Origin: Paenibacillus alvei DSM 29
Lineage (GTDB): Bacteria > Bacillota > Bacilli > Paenibacillales > Paenibacillaceae
NCBI RefSeq assembly: GCF_000293805.1
Contig: NZ_AMBZ01000002.1
Span: 519,001 to 583,000 of the forward strand
DNA length: 64,000 nt
Direction: 5' to 3'
A program made the position numbers and the translations under genes. Below are positions 8,960 through 16,856 of the stretch, one piece after another (within the stretch, counting starts at the first letter, position 1; every line of letters starts with the position of its first letter). The notes under the pieces were generated by a model that made no database searches, was not told where the DNA came from, and saw nothing but the letters and a program-made list of their open reading frames with translations.

Positions 8960-9520
8960 TTATTTGGTTTCATTCGCTAACAACTGATCCCTCACCTCAG
9001 TCAAGGCGAAGCCTAGCAGGTTGGTGCCCCGCCATTTCATCGGGTTCTCCACGTCAGGATGATCCTTCGCCATGCCAATCCCCCATATCCGATCAACGGG
9101 GCTCGCTTCTACCAAAATACGCTGCTTAGTGCCTTTTATAAATGCACACAGCCCCTCGTTTTGCGAAAACTTTGCAAGATTGCCCCGCTTCACGATATCA
9201 TAGCATTCGCGATTCCATACGTCGTTATCAAAGCGTTTTACGGCCCGCCCGAAGGCTTTCATTTGTTTCGGGTGCTTCGCATTCATAATGGCTTCCAGCA
9301 TCTCGTCATCGCCGAACAGCCGCGCTTTTTCTGCCATCATGTACTGCTCAGTACAGCGATATTTATGGCCGTCTATCGTAAAGCTAGAGTTCCACCACTG
9401 GCTGAAGCAGCTCTGATTGATGCTTCCATCTGCTGGAGGCGTATGTCCCCAGAAAAATAAGTATTTGATCTTCTTCCCCGCCTGATGCGCTTTCTGCAAA
9501 TCTTCCAGATTATAAATCAT
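8960..9520 (-). CDS. NADAR family protein (YbiA-like)
   Basis: The start at 9520 is set by GGAGGTGA seven bases upstream; a longer frame to 9607 has no such site. The 186-residue product has the family pattern: FFWGHTPP near the N terminus, FSQWWNSSFTIDG, then YRCTEQYMMAEKA and FGRAVKRFDNDVWNRECYDI. NADAR/YbiA proteins act on N-glycosidic bonds of damaged riboflavin-pathway intermediates or ADP-ribosyl adducts. They also occur near NAD-dependent defence genes, though no such partner is seen here. It lies just downstream of the RRNPP regulator gene (end 9555). Confidence 0.85.
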   Translation of the reverse strand: MIYNLEDLQKAHQAGKKIKYLFFWGHTPPADGSINQSCFSQWWNSSFTIDGHKYRCTEQYMMAEKARLFGDDEMLEAIMNAKHPKQMKAFGRAVKRFDNDVWNRECYDIVKRGNLAKFSQNEGLCAFIKGTKQRILVEASPVDRIWGIGMAKDHPDVENPMKWRGTNLLGFALTEVRDQLLANETK

Positions 9521-9554
9521 ACTATCACCTCCATTAGTTCCTCTCCCCATTGTA

Positions 9555-10484
9555 CTATAACGGAGTGAATTCCCCTTCCTTTCTATCCTGGTTACAATGC
9601 ACCCCAAGCTTAAACTCCTTTATTTTCATTTCTACAAAACGCTGGAAGTTGTATTGTTTCTTGAGTTTAAACAGCATAATGGCTTGCTCGAAATCCTCTA
9701 ATGCCGCTTGATGCTGATGTAAAAAATAGTGATTCAACCCTTTTTCATAATACAGTTCGCCAAAAAGATAGAGAGAATTATATTTCAAGCATTGTTCAAT
9801 TCCTTGGCTGCAATAGTGTATACAGGCGTGATAATCATGATTTCTCGATAATGAGCGTGCAAGCGCGTAGATGTTTTTGATAGGAAGTGTCCTGTCTTCG
9901 ATATAGTAATGCCGATGAATGTGGCGGTATGTCCATTTCAAAATGCGGAGTGCCTTGCGATTCTGACCGGATTCAGATAATAAAATGCTGATGCTATTCA
10001 TAATCGTAAGTTCCTGTTCCGAACAAAACTTCAAACATTTGCACGTTTTTCTTAACGACGTTTTGAGCAGCATGAAGCTGAAATGAAAGTCCTTATAAGA
10101 GTAGTAATGTGATATGGCTTTTGCCCAAAGGAGGAATTGTTGATCTTCGGGTGCTTTAAAAAGATGGCTTTCTTCGTCCAGTATCTTTATGACTTGATCG
10201 AAATCATTTTCTTGAATAAACGAGTGGACAATAAATTTAATATTATTTTTATAGGGTATATTGGAATCATTGTGACTATCAAACAAATATTTCACATTGA
10301 CTCTTAGTTTTTTTGACAATAAATACAAAATAAAGCCAGACGGCATTTCTCTGCCATTTTCAATGTTGCTGATATGAGGCTGCGTACAAATTCCTTTCGC
10401 CAACGCCTGTTGACTCAATCCTCGCCTTAGGCGCAATTCTTTAATAATTTTCCCGATTTCGCTTGCATTCAACGTATACACCAC
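9555..10484 (-). CDS. RRNPP-type regulator: XRE DNA-binding domain plus TPR-like repeats
   Basis: 309 residues. Residues ~8-65 are an XRE helix-turn-helix (IGKIIKELRLRRGLSQQALA, PHISNIENGREMPSGFILYL). Residues ~80-300 are helical repeats of TPR type (LFGELYYEKGLNHYFLHQHQ, AALEDFEQAIMLFKL). This is the architecture of PlcR, NprR and Rgg-like regulators, which bind a re-imported peptide through the TPR region. It is divergent from a small exported-peptide gene (10780) and a secreted pore-forming toxin (10970), and PlcR-type proteins classically control such toxins. It is AT-richer than its neighbours. Peptide response is inferred. Confidence 0.8.
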   Translation of the reverse strand: MVYTLNASEIGKIIKELRLRRGLSQQALAKGICTQPHISNIENGREMPSGFILYLLSKKLRVNVKYLFDSHNDSNIPYKNNIKFIVHSFIQENDFDQVIKILDEESHLFKAPEDQQFLLWAKAISHYYSYKDFHFSFMLLKTSLRKTCKCLKFCSEQELTIMNSISILLSESGQNRKALRILKWTYRHIHRHYYIEDRTLPIKNIYALARSLSRNHDYHACIHYCSQGIEQCLKYNSLYLFGELYYEKGLNHYFLHQHQAALEDFEQAIMLFKLKKQYNFQRFVEMKIKEFKLGVHCNQDRKEGEFTPL

Positions 10485-10779
10485 ATGATCTCCCCTTTGC
10501 CGACTTCACTTGGTATCTAAGATGTGGAGAAGATAAGTTTGACATCCCGCCGCAAGAATTGCATTGCCCCCAATTCTATTTTTGGAAGATAGAGTCACAT
10601 TTTAATGGATTTTCGGTAATGATTTTTATACTTTTCGACTGATGCAGTACAGTTTCCGGTCGGATTCACATGATTGGAACACAATATAACTATCCTTATT
10701 TATCGCTCGGATTCGAACCGTGTTATCGTTGAGTTAGCAACAGTGAATAACAAAAAGGTAGGACGAAAGGAGGAGGAGA

Positions 10780-10905
10780 ATGCGGAAGATAGCGAGCGCC
10801 TTTTTGGTTTTGCATTGTTTTTCGGTTATCAGCAAGCAGCTTTGTCCGGCGCCGACTCATCGCCCACGGTCGCAAAAGGGGACTTGCGGGGCGACCATCA
10901 TCTGA
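10780..10905 (+). CDS. Small exported peptide, candidate pheromone precursor of the RRNPP regulator
   Basis: A 41-residue frame preceded by AAAGGAGGAGGAG, one of the strongest ribosome binding sites in the window. The N terminus MRKIASAFLVLHCFSVIS has a two-residue basic start and a hydrophobic core like a Sec signal. The remainder is short, Pro/Arg-rich and ends GTCGATII. Precursors of PlcR- and NprR-type systems are 40-50 residues with the active 5-8 residues at the C terminus, so size and layout fit. Known papR and nprX genes usually follow the regulator on the same strand, whereas this one is divergent and upstream of the toxin. No homologue is recognised. Confidence 0.45.
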   Translation: MRKIASAFLVLHCFSVISKQLCPAPTHRPRSQKGTCGATII

Positions 10906-10969
10906 TTGGAGGGCACTAGGCACTAGACAGTAGGTACTGATCTTCTAAACAAAAAGGAGGACACATGAA

Positions 10970-12064
10970 ATGCTTGAAAAAAACAAGAAAAAACTAATCG
11001 CTGGCGCGCTGGCCTTAAGTATGGTTCCAGCATGGGCTTTGCCGGCCATGGCTGCGGATCTCGCTCCGGTACAGAGCGTTGCCATTTCATCTTCCGAAAT
11101 TGCGGTTCCGTTTGCAGAATCATATATCGATACGGTATATCTGAGAATCAAAGAGAGAGATAGACAGGCAAAGATGACGAACCAGCCTATTAATATGCAG
11201 GAACAAATATTGGATAGCTGGTTCCTGGCTAGATACTGGATTCTGAAAGATCAATCCTCCCACCAATCCAACCGGTTTATTTCCTGGTTCAAGGACAACC
11301 TGGCAAGTTCCAGAGGCTATGACAGCGTTGCCGAGCAAATGGGATTAAAAATCGAAGCGGTTAATGATATGAATGTATCCAATATTCAGTACACATCAAA
11401 TACAGGGGATACGATATATCGCGGCACTTCGGAATTGACGAATTATACTTCCTCAACACAGAAAATGAAAACAGACAGCTTCCAAAAGGATTACACAAAA
11501 TCCCAAGCCATTTCCGTCACGAACGGCTTGCAGCTAGGATTTAAAGTGGCTGCCAAAGGCGTAGTCGCTTTGGCAGGGGCCGATTTTGAAACGAGCGTAA
11601 CCTATAACTTATCCACTACCAAGACGGAAACGTATACGGAATCGGATAAATATACCGTTCCTTCCCAAGAAGTCACGCTTCCGCCAGGTCATAAAGCGGT
11701 CGTCACGCATGATCTGAGAAAGATGGTATACTCCGGAACGCACGATCTGAAGGGAGATTTGAAAATCACCTTCGACGATAAAGAATTGGTTCAAAAATTC
11801 TATTACCCGAACTATAAAACAATCACGTTAGATGACGCACGCAATACAATCAATGCGATAAGCCAATGGAACGGCTGGCCGAAAATAGACTTATACCAAA
11901 TGATGGGTCCTCGCAATTATTTAAAGAATGGAACGACGTTGTACATCGATACCCCGGTGCAGTTCACTTTTAATGGAGCTACTCCTTATTATCGAGCTGA
12001 CTTCAAAGAATATGACAAGGACGGCAATTTGGTCCAATCCAAAATGATTGCGGAGTTTGAGTAA
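10970..12064 (+). CDS. Secreted ETX/MTX2-family (aerolysin-like) pore-forming toxin
   Basis: 364 residues. The start at 10970 is nine bases from GGAGG; an earlier ATG at 10965 is in another frame and ends after ten codons. Residues 1-28 are a Sec signal peptide (KKKLIAGALALSMVPAWALP, AMA, cleavage before ADL). The centre carries the family's long amphipathic beta stretches rich in Ser/Thr (KMKTDSFQKDYTKSQAISVT, SVTYNLSTTKTETYTESDKY) and the conserved VPSQEVTLPPGHKAVVTHDL strand. Family members (epsilon toxin, Mtx2/Mtx3) oligomerise into beta-barrel pores in host membranes. Host target is unknown. The upstream peptide gene and the divergent regulator suggest density-dependent expression. Confidence 0.85.
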   Translation: MLEKNKKKLIAGALALSMVPAWALPAMAADLAPVQSVAISSSEIAVPFAESYIDTVYLRIKERDRQAKMTNQPINMQEQILDSWFLARYWILKDQSSHQSNRFISWFKDNLASSRGYDSVAEQMGLKIEAVNDMNVSNIQYTSNTGDTIYRGTSELTNYTSSTQKMKTDSFQKDYTKSQAISVTNGLQLGFKVAAKGVVALAGADFETSVTYNLSTTKTETYTESDKYTVPSQEVTLPPGHKAVVTHDLRKMVYSGTHDLKGDLKITFDDKELVQKFYYPNYKTITLDDARNTINAISQWNGWPKIDLYQMMGPRNYLKNGTTLYIDTPVQFTFNGATPYYRADFKEYDKDGNLVQSKMIAEFE

Positions 12065-12120
12065 TCCTTGGTGCCTCCCCCTCGTTTAAATATAACAGCA
12101 CCTAGATGGCCTGACATCCA

Positions 12121-12148
12121 CCTCTCTCGCAAAGTAAAGTGAGAGAGG
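12121..12148 (+). terminator. Terminator of the toxin gene
   Basis: CCTCTCTC at 12121-12128 pairs perfectly with GAGAGAGG at 12141-12148 around a 12-base loop, followed by ATTTTC. It begins 57 bases after the toxin stop codon. Confidence 0.7.
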
Positions 12149-12152
12149 ATTT

Positions 12153-12314
12153 TCATGTTATAGAGTCGATTTCAGGCTGCTCCTTTCCCCAATGTAACTG
12201 CAACTTGTCAAGATTACCCACTCTATACTGAACCTTCATGCCCTTTCTTCGATCTGTCCGTGTTAAAATGACATCAATTACATGCATAACTTCGTATATC
12301 TTATACAATTGGCA
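12153..12314 (-). pseudogene. Unidentified reading-frame remnant of about 50 codons
   Basis: The ~300 bases between the toxin and the next gene hold an open frame on the minus strand reading VIDVILTRTDRRKGMKVQYR, then VGNLDKLQLHWGKEQ. It has protein-like composition but no start with a ribosome binding site, so it looks like the C-terminal tail of a deleted gene. The family is not recognised; it may be fortuitous. Confidence 0.25.
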
Positions 12315-12361
12315 TATTCCAGTCAGCGTATAACGCTTTAAACAGCAAAGGAGAGAAAATC

Positions 12362-13054
12362 ATGACAGACGCAGCAACTTGGAAAAACGGGGCTGACGGA
12401 CATACATTCATCGCTTCCTTCAGCGGCGGGAAGGACAGCACGTTGGCACTGTATAAAGCCATGCAAGCCGGCGAAGCGGCAGGATTGATCGTCATGCTGG
12501 AAGAAGAAGGCAAGCGCTCTCGTTCCCACGGTATGCCCCCCGAGTTGATTCGGGCTCAAGCAGAAGCCATTGGATTGCCCGTGTTAGCGGGTGCGGCGAG
12601 CTGGACAGACTATGAGTCTGTCTTTATGGGTCTGTTAGCGGAAGCGAAGAGTCGCGGAGCCGAAGTATTAGTAACCGGAGACCTGGATGTGCCCGAACAC
12701 GGCTGCTGGCATGACCGAGTGACGAAAAATGCAGGGCTAGGCTTAGGAATGCCGCTATGGGGGATGGATCACCTGGAAGCTGTACAGGAGTTTATTAACC
12801 TTGGCTTCGTTACCATTCTGGTGACTGTAAATCTGTCAAAGGGCATGAAGGAAGAAGATTTAGGGCGAGTGCTGACTCATGAGTTCGTGGACGAGCTTCT
12901 CGCACGCGGCATCGATCCATGCGGCGAAGGCGGAGAGTTCCATACAACGGTAATTGATGGTCCAATTTTCAAGCAACCAATTCCGGTTCGAAAATGCGAG
13001 ATCGTGAGGGATGGAGATTACGCCTTCTTGCCTTTAGAGCTGCAAAACACTTAG
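12362..13054 (+). CDS. Diphthine-ammonia ligase family / adenine nucleotide alpha hydrolase
   Basis: 230 residues. The PP-loop motif SFSGGKDSTLALYKAMQ at residues ~19-35 binds ATP and is complete. The later GDLDVPEHGCWHDRV and EFHTTVIDGPIF segments match the Dph6/DUF71 family, in which the archaeal and eukaryotic members amidate diphthine on EF2. Bacteria lack diphthamide, so the bacterial substrate is unknown; the family name should not be taken as the reaction. RBS AAAGGAGAG lies at a good distance from the ATG. It is a single-gene unit with its own terminator. Confidence 0.85.
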   Translation: MTDAATWKNGADGHTFIASFSGGKDSTLALYKAMQAGEAAGLIVMLEEEGKRSRSHGMPPELIRAQAEAIGLPVLAGAASWTDYESVFMGLLAEAKSRGAEVLVTGDLDVPEHGCWHDRVTKNAGLGLGMPLWGMDHLEAVQEFINLGFVTILVTVNLSKGMKEEDLGRVLTHEFVDELLARGIDPCGEGGEFHTTVIDGPIFKQPIPVRKCEIVRDGDYAFLPLELQNT

Positions 13055-13078
13055 GGGCAGCCATAACTGATGAAACGC

Positions 13079-13121
13079 TAAAAGCACAGTTCTTAGCCAT
13101 TCACTAGGTTCTGTGCTTTTT
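13079..13121. terminator. Bidirectional terminator between convergent genes
   Basis: AAAAGCACAG at 13080-13089 pairs with CTGTGCTTTT at 13111-13120, followed by further T. It serves the ATPase gene ending at 13054 and the convergent gene ending at 13132. Confidence 0.8.
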
Positions 13122-13131
13122 CTATCCTTGA

Positions 13132-13461
13132 TCACCCCTTATTCTCGAAGACCGTCTCTACAACCTGCAGCGCTGAAGCAGCTCGCGGCCAGCCTGCATA
13201 ATACGCCAGATGCGTTATCGTTTCCACGATTTCCTCCTGCTGCAGTCCATTCTCTACCGATAGGCGCAAATGATAAGGAAGCTGTTCTGTCAATCCGCCC
13301 GCAACTAACGCAGAAATCGTGACTAGACTCCGATCCCGCAGCGACAACTGCTCTCGTCGCCACAAGTCCCCGAACAACACATTCTCTGAGTAATCAATAA
13401 ATGCCGGTGCTAATTTCCTTAACGACTCGCTTGCATGTGGTTTAATTGCTCGATGCGCCAT
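13132..13461 (-). CDS. Carboxymuconolactone decarboxylase family protein
   Basis: The ATG at 13461 is nine bases after GGGGG; an ATG at 13470 is too close to it, and longer frames lack support. The product is ~109 residues with the family segments LRDRSLVTISALVAGGLTEQ and LPYHLRLSVENGLQQEEIVE and THLAYYAGWPRAASAL. This helical family includes decarboxylases and AhpD-like peroxidases, but the CxxC of AhpD is absent, so a peroxidase role is unlikely. The gene overlaps the end of the tautomerase gene by about 20 bases, so the two form an operon that probably handles one aromatic or keto-acid substrate. Confidence 0.85.
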   Translation of the reverse strand: MAHRAIKPHASESLRKLAPAFIDYSENVLFGDLWRREQLSLRDRSLVTISALVAGGLTEQLPYHLRLSVENGLQQEEIVETITHLAYYAGWPRAASALQVVETVFENKG

Positions 13462-13870
13462 GCCCAGCATCCCCCTTTTTCTGACGATCCAGCATTTGAG
13501 CAATGCCGTTGCCGAACGACCAATCATCGAATTCATTATCGACAAGCACGACAAATACATCCTCTTTCCTTATGCTCACCGTATTTGACAGCTCCTTCGC
13601 CAGCATCGCATAAAAGCCTATTTTCTGCTGTTCCGTCCTCCCTGATTTAAGTGTGATTTGTATATAGAGCAAGCCTTCGCTCCGTTCAACATTCAAGTAG
13701 TTCTTGCTAAAGAAAAATTCCCCCGCCCGATGCGCATGGAAAACTTGAAAATAATCATCTTCCGGCACTTTGAAGTGTTTAATCAAAGCGTACATGATTG
13801 TCTTACTGATTTGTTCAAGTTGACAGGTGTCGTATTGCCCCTCCATGTAACTGACCCGAATGAATGGCAT
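13442..13870 (-). CDS. Tautomerase family protein
   Basis: 142 residues starting MPFIRVSY; after Met removal Pro1 would be the catalytic base characteristic of the 4-oxalocrotonate tautomerase superfamily. The segment SGRTEQQKIGFYAMLAKELS followed by EDVFVVLVDNEFDDWSFGNG matches the longer tautomerase_2 subgroup. It is expected to be a soluble enzyme acting on enol/keto substrates. It heads an operon with the carboxymuconolactone decarboxylase-like gene and is divergent from a LysR gene 111 bases away. Confidence 0.87.
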   Translation of the reverse strand: MPFIRVSYMEGQYDTCQLEQISKTIMYALIKHFKVPEDDYFQVFHAHRAGEFFFSKNYLNVERSEGLLYIQITLKSGRTEQQKIGFYAMLAKELSNTVSIRKEDVFVVLVDNEFDDWSFGNGIAQMLDRQKKGDAGHGASSN

Positions 13871-13981
13871 GTTCGATCAACTCCTTCTCTGAGATGCCTC
13901 CATTGTACGCCTGGGAAAATCATTTGTATAATTGAATAAAATCATAATCTTGTTCGATTATTTCGATAGAGGTGTCAGCCA

Positions 13982-14875
13982 GTGGATCTCAAAGAACTAA
14001 CCGCGTTCAAAACCATACTTGAAGAAGGGACATTTTCCCGAGCAGCCGAGAAATTAAATTACGCCCAATCAACAATTACAAGTCAAATTCAACGTTTGGA
14101 AAAAGAGCTGGGCATACCCTTGTTCAACAGAGGCTGGGATGCGGAATTGACCCATGCCGGCCACATGCTGGCAGCGGAAATCGACAGTCTCATACAGCAT
14201 TGGAACTATGTCGCGGAACAAGCGAAGGCATTGCAGCATGACGAAATTGAATCCATGCGGATAGGAGGCATTGACTCCATGATGGAGACGGTTTTTCCGA
14301 ACGCCTTGCGGAGATTCCGGGAGCATAAGCCGAACATGCACTATCATGTCGTGACGGGAAATACCGATTTCCTTTCGCATTCCATCCTGCAAAAAGAGCT
14401 GGACTTTGCCATCTGCGGCGAGCCGTCTGACGCATCTCCCTTCTATTTTCAGCCGCTGTATCACGAGAAGATCACTTTCATAGCAGATAAAAGGCATCCA
14501 TTGTGTACACAGCAAACCATTTCATTGGATGAGCTTCTTCATTACCCGATCATAGCTGGGGGGCCAACCTGCTTGTATTCTTTGCGTCTAGCAAAGCATT
14601 TTGCCAGATTCGAATCGTCGCCCAACCTAAACACCATAAGTCAAATATCCTCGATTCCTCACTTTGTGAAGAACACTTCTTCCGTGGGGGTTGTATTGGA
14701 TACGACATCGCTGATAAAGGAAGTCGCAGCAATTGACGTCAACATGGCCGAGCCCCTCATTCAAATCGGTATCCTGCAAAAAAGAGGCGGCCAGGAGTAT
14801 ACGCAGAGATCCTCTGTTCATTTGCTCATGAAAATCATCAGAGAAGAAATTGAAGGAAGAAGTAAGAAAGGGTAG
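13982..14875 (+). CDS. LysR-family transcriptional regulator
   Basis: 297 residues with a GTG start at 13982 behind AGAGGTG. The N-terminal helix-turn-helix (LKELTAFKTILEEGTFSRAA, NYAQSTITSQIQRLEKELG) is followed by a complete effector-binding domain (LDFAICGEPSDASPFYFQPL). Its divergence from the tautomerase/decarboxylase pair strongly suggests that it controls them. The helix-turn-helix resembles that of the LysR protein at 2644. Confidence 0.93.
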   Translation: MDLKELTAFKTILEEGTFSRAAEKLNYAQSTITSQIQRLEKELGIPLFNRGWDAELTHAGHMLAAEIDSLIQHWNYVAEQAKALQHDEIESMRIGGIDSMMETVFPNALRRFREHKPNMHYHVVTGNTDFLSHSILQKELDFAICGEPSDASPFYFQPLYHEKITFIADKRHPLCTQQTISLDELLHYPIIAGGPTCLYSLRLAKHFARFESSPNLNTISQISSIPHFVKNTSSVGVVLDTTSLIKEVAAIDVNMAEPLIQIGILQKRGGQEYTQRSSVHLLMKIIREEIEGRSKKG

Positions 14876-14943
14876 GTTATTTCATTGGAATAAAAAAGCA
14901 CCCGCTGTTGACCATGCAGATGCTCTCGTTTCACAATTATTGG

Positions 14944-15432
14944 TTATCCTTGAGCGAGCAGCTCTTTGAGCTGCTTGATTTGTTTGCGCTCTCCTGCAAT
15001 CACAAGCGTCATATTGGGCGTAAGCCGTACCTCAGGATCAGGATTGATATACTGCTTTCCTTTTTCTATAGCAGCCAGGATCGTCGCTCCCGTGCGCTGA
15101 CGGATTTGCAGCTCAGCAATGGATTTATTAATGCATGGAAAGGACTGCCCCACCTTGCACCATTCAATGACCAGTTCATCAAGCTCCACCTGGATGGTAT
15201 CCAACGCCTTGGGCTTATAGCTCATGCCGCCGATAATAGAAGCAAGCTGCCTTGCTTCTTCGTCCTCCAGTGTCACTTGGGAAATGCTCATCTCTGGATC
15301 ATTATCTTCAAAATGATAGACTTCCCTTCTGCCATCATCATGAATAACGACGACTACCTTATCTCCCGAAACGGTCTCCATCTGATACTTTTTTCCGATT
15401 CCCGGCAGTTCGGATTCCCTTATCGTTGCCAT
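14944..15432 (-). CDS. khtT: K+/H+ antiporter regulatory subunit KhtT
   Basis: The start at 15432 follows GGGAG; six extra upstream codons are possible. The 162-residue product begins [20 protein letters not shown], with [19 protein letters not shown] and [18 protein letters not shown], closely resembling Bacillus KhtT. Its C-terminal half is an RCK_C/TrkA-C domain ([18 protein letters not shown]) that binds cyclic di-AMP in Bacillus KhtT and gates the KhtU antiporter. It lies 20 bases downstream of khtU in the order U-T, the reverse of B. subtilis khtSTU. Confidence 0.88.
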   Translation of the reverse strand: MATIRESELPGIGKKYQMETVSGDKVVVVIHDDGRREVYHFEDNDPEMSISQVTLEDEEARQLASIIGGMSYKPKALDTIQVELDELVIEWCKVGQSFPCINKSIAELQIRQRTGATILAAIEKGKQYINPDPEVRLTPNMTLVIAGERKQIKQLKELLAQG

Positions 15433-15452
15433 ATGGCCATCTCCCTTCAATC

Positions 15453-16672
15453 CTATTTATTTTCGATGTTTGCTTTCTCTTTGGTGCTGCTCCATTTAAA
15501 TATCCGGTTCAGTCCACCATACACGGATTTCGACTCTTTTGCCAGTAGCGGTCCAACAATCGCCAGCACGAGAACATACAGAGCGGAAAAGGGCTTCAAC
15601 AAGGGCATCAATCCAGCTGAAATACCGAGGTTCGCGACAATAATCGTAAACTCTCCGCGAGCCATGATCGTAAGTCCAATATTCGTTGATGCTTTATAGG
15701 TTAGTCCTGCCTGACGCCCTGCCATCCAGCCTGCAACCATATTGGATACCACCGTGAGCAGCACAGCTCCTATCGCCATCCAAGCAGCATCGCCCAGCGT
15801 CAGCGGATCAATGCTAAGACCGAAGCTGAAGAAAAAATGGCGCCAAAGAAGTCACGGAATGGCACAACCAGATGCTCAATTCGCTTGCTGTGCTCGGTCT
15901 CGGACAAAGCAAGTCCAAATAAGAGCGCGCCGATCGCTTCGGCTACATGCAGCGTCTCCGAGAACCCCGCAATGAAAAATAGCAAGGAAAACACAACTAT
16001 AATAAATATTTCACTTGAGGTGATGTTCAACAGCTTATTTAATAAAGGCGGTCCTACTCTTGCGATAATGAAAAATACAAGCATATACCCCATTGAAATA
16101 CCTACGGAAAGCAGCACTCCCCCAACAGAAGTTGCCCCTCCAAGCAGAAGGCCCGACATGACGGATAGAAACACGGCCAAGAAGAGATCGTCGAACAAAA
16201 TCATGCCCAATATTAACTCTGTCTCGGAGTTGCCTGTGCGCCTGAGATCAACCAACACCTTGGCTACGATGGCAGTGGAGGATACAGACATCATTCCTGC
16301 AACGATTAACGTTTCATACAGCGGAAAATGAACCAAGAAGCCGTATACCATTGCCAGCAAAAAATTCAATACAACATATACGGTACCGCCAAATACAATA
16401 TTGCGGCCTGACTTAATCAGCTTCGAGACCGAGAACTCCAGCCCAATGTAGAAGAGTAGGAACAGAACCCCCATGCGTCCGAGAAAGGATATAATGGACT
16501 GACTTTCCACAAAGGTTAAGTCGAACAAGCCGATCACGGGAGCGTGCGGGCCGACTAACATACCGAGAACGATGAGAAATGGAATGATCGAGAATTTGAG
16601 TTTACCCGCAAGCAGCGAAGCGGCGGTAACTAACAGCAAGGCGGTTCCAACCTGAAAAATCATATGATCCAT
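15453..16672 (-). pseudogene. khtU: K+/H+ antiporter KhtU (CPA2 family), single-base frameshift
   Basis: Two frames together make one CPA2 antiporter of about 406 residues with ~12 membrane helices. The first covers 15800-16672 (SLLAGKLKFSIIPFLIVLGM, LILGMILFDDLFLAVFLSVM). The second runs to 15453 (TNIGLTIMARGEFTIIVANL, the conserved ion-site helix). The break lies in six A on the plus strand at 15832-15837. Adding one base restores AIFFFSFGLSIDPLTLGDAA and joins the halves without loss. As written the protein ends after ~290 residues and would lack the last helices. This is either a true inactivation or a homopolymer read error. Confidence 0.85.
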
Positions 16673-16856
16673 ATGGCGGCTATCTCCCTCTTTCAAGATC
16701 CTGTAGTCTTATCCTGCGCAACAATATTCCTTGCTATCCAAATCCAAACAATATGACACCTGTCATCTCGATTTCTTTACAGCTGTGAATGTTCCGCCGC
16801 CCCTCTTCCCCACTACAATAAAGCTGCATGATGATATGAGGGAAGGATGAGTACAT

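Noticed and set aside
10485..10779. PlcR-box-like operator between the RRNPP gene and the peptide gene
   Set aside because: No convincing TATGNA-N4-TNCATA palindrome was found; the operator of this regulator is unknown.
10674..10919. 81-codon frame between regulator and toxin
   Set aside because: No RBS and a repetitive Lys/Glu segment that is simply the RBS of the 41-residue peptide gene read as protein.
14908..15699. 263-codon plus-strand frame
   Set aside because: It lies antisense to khtT and khtU, whose products are clearly recognisable; its translation has no family features.
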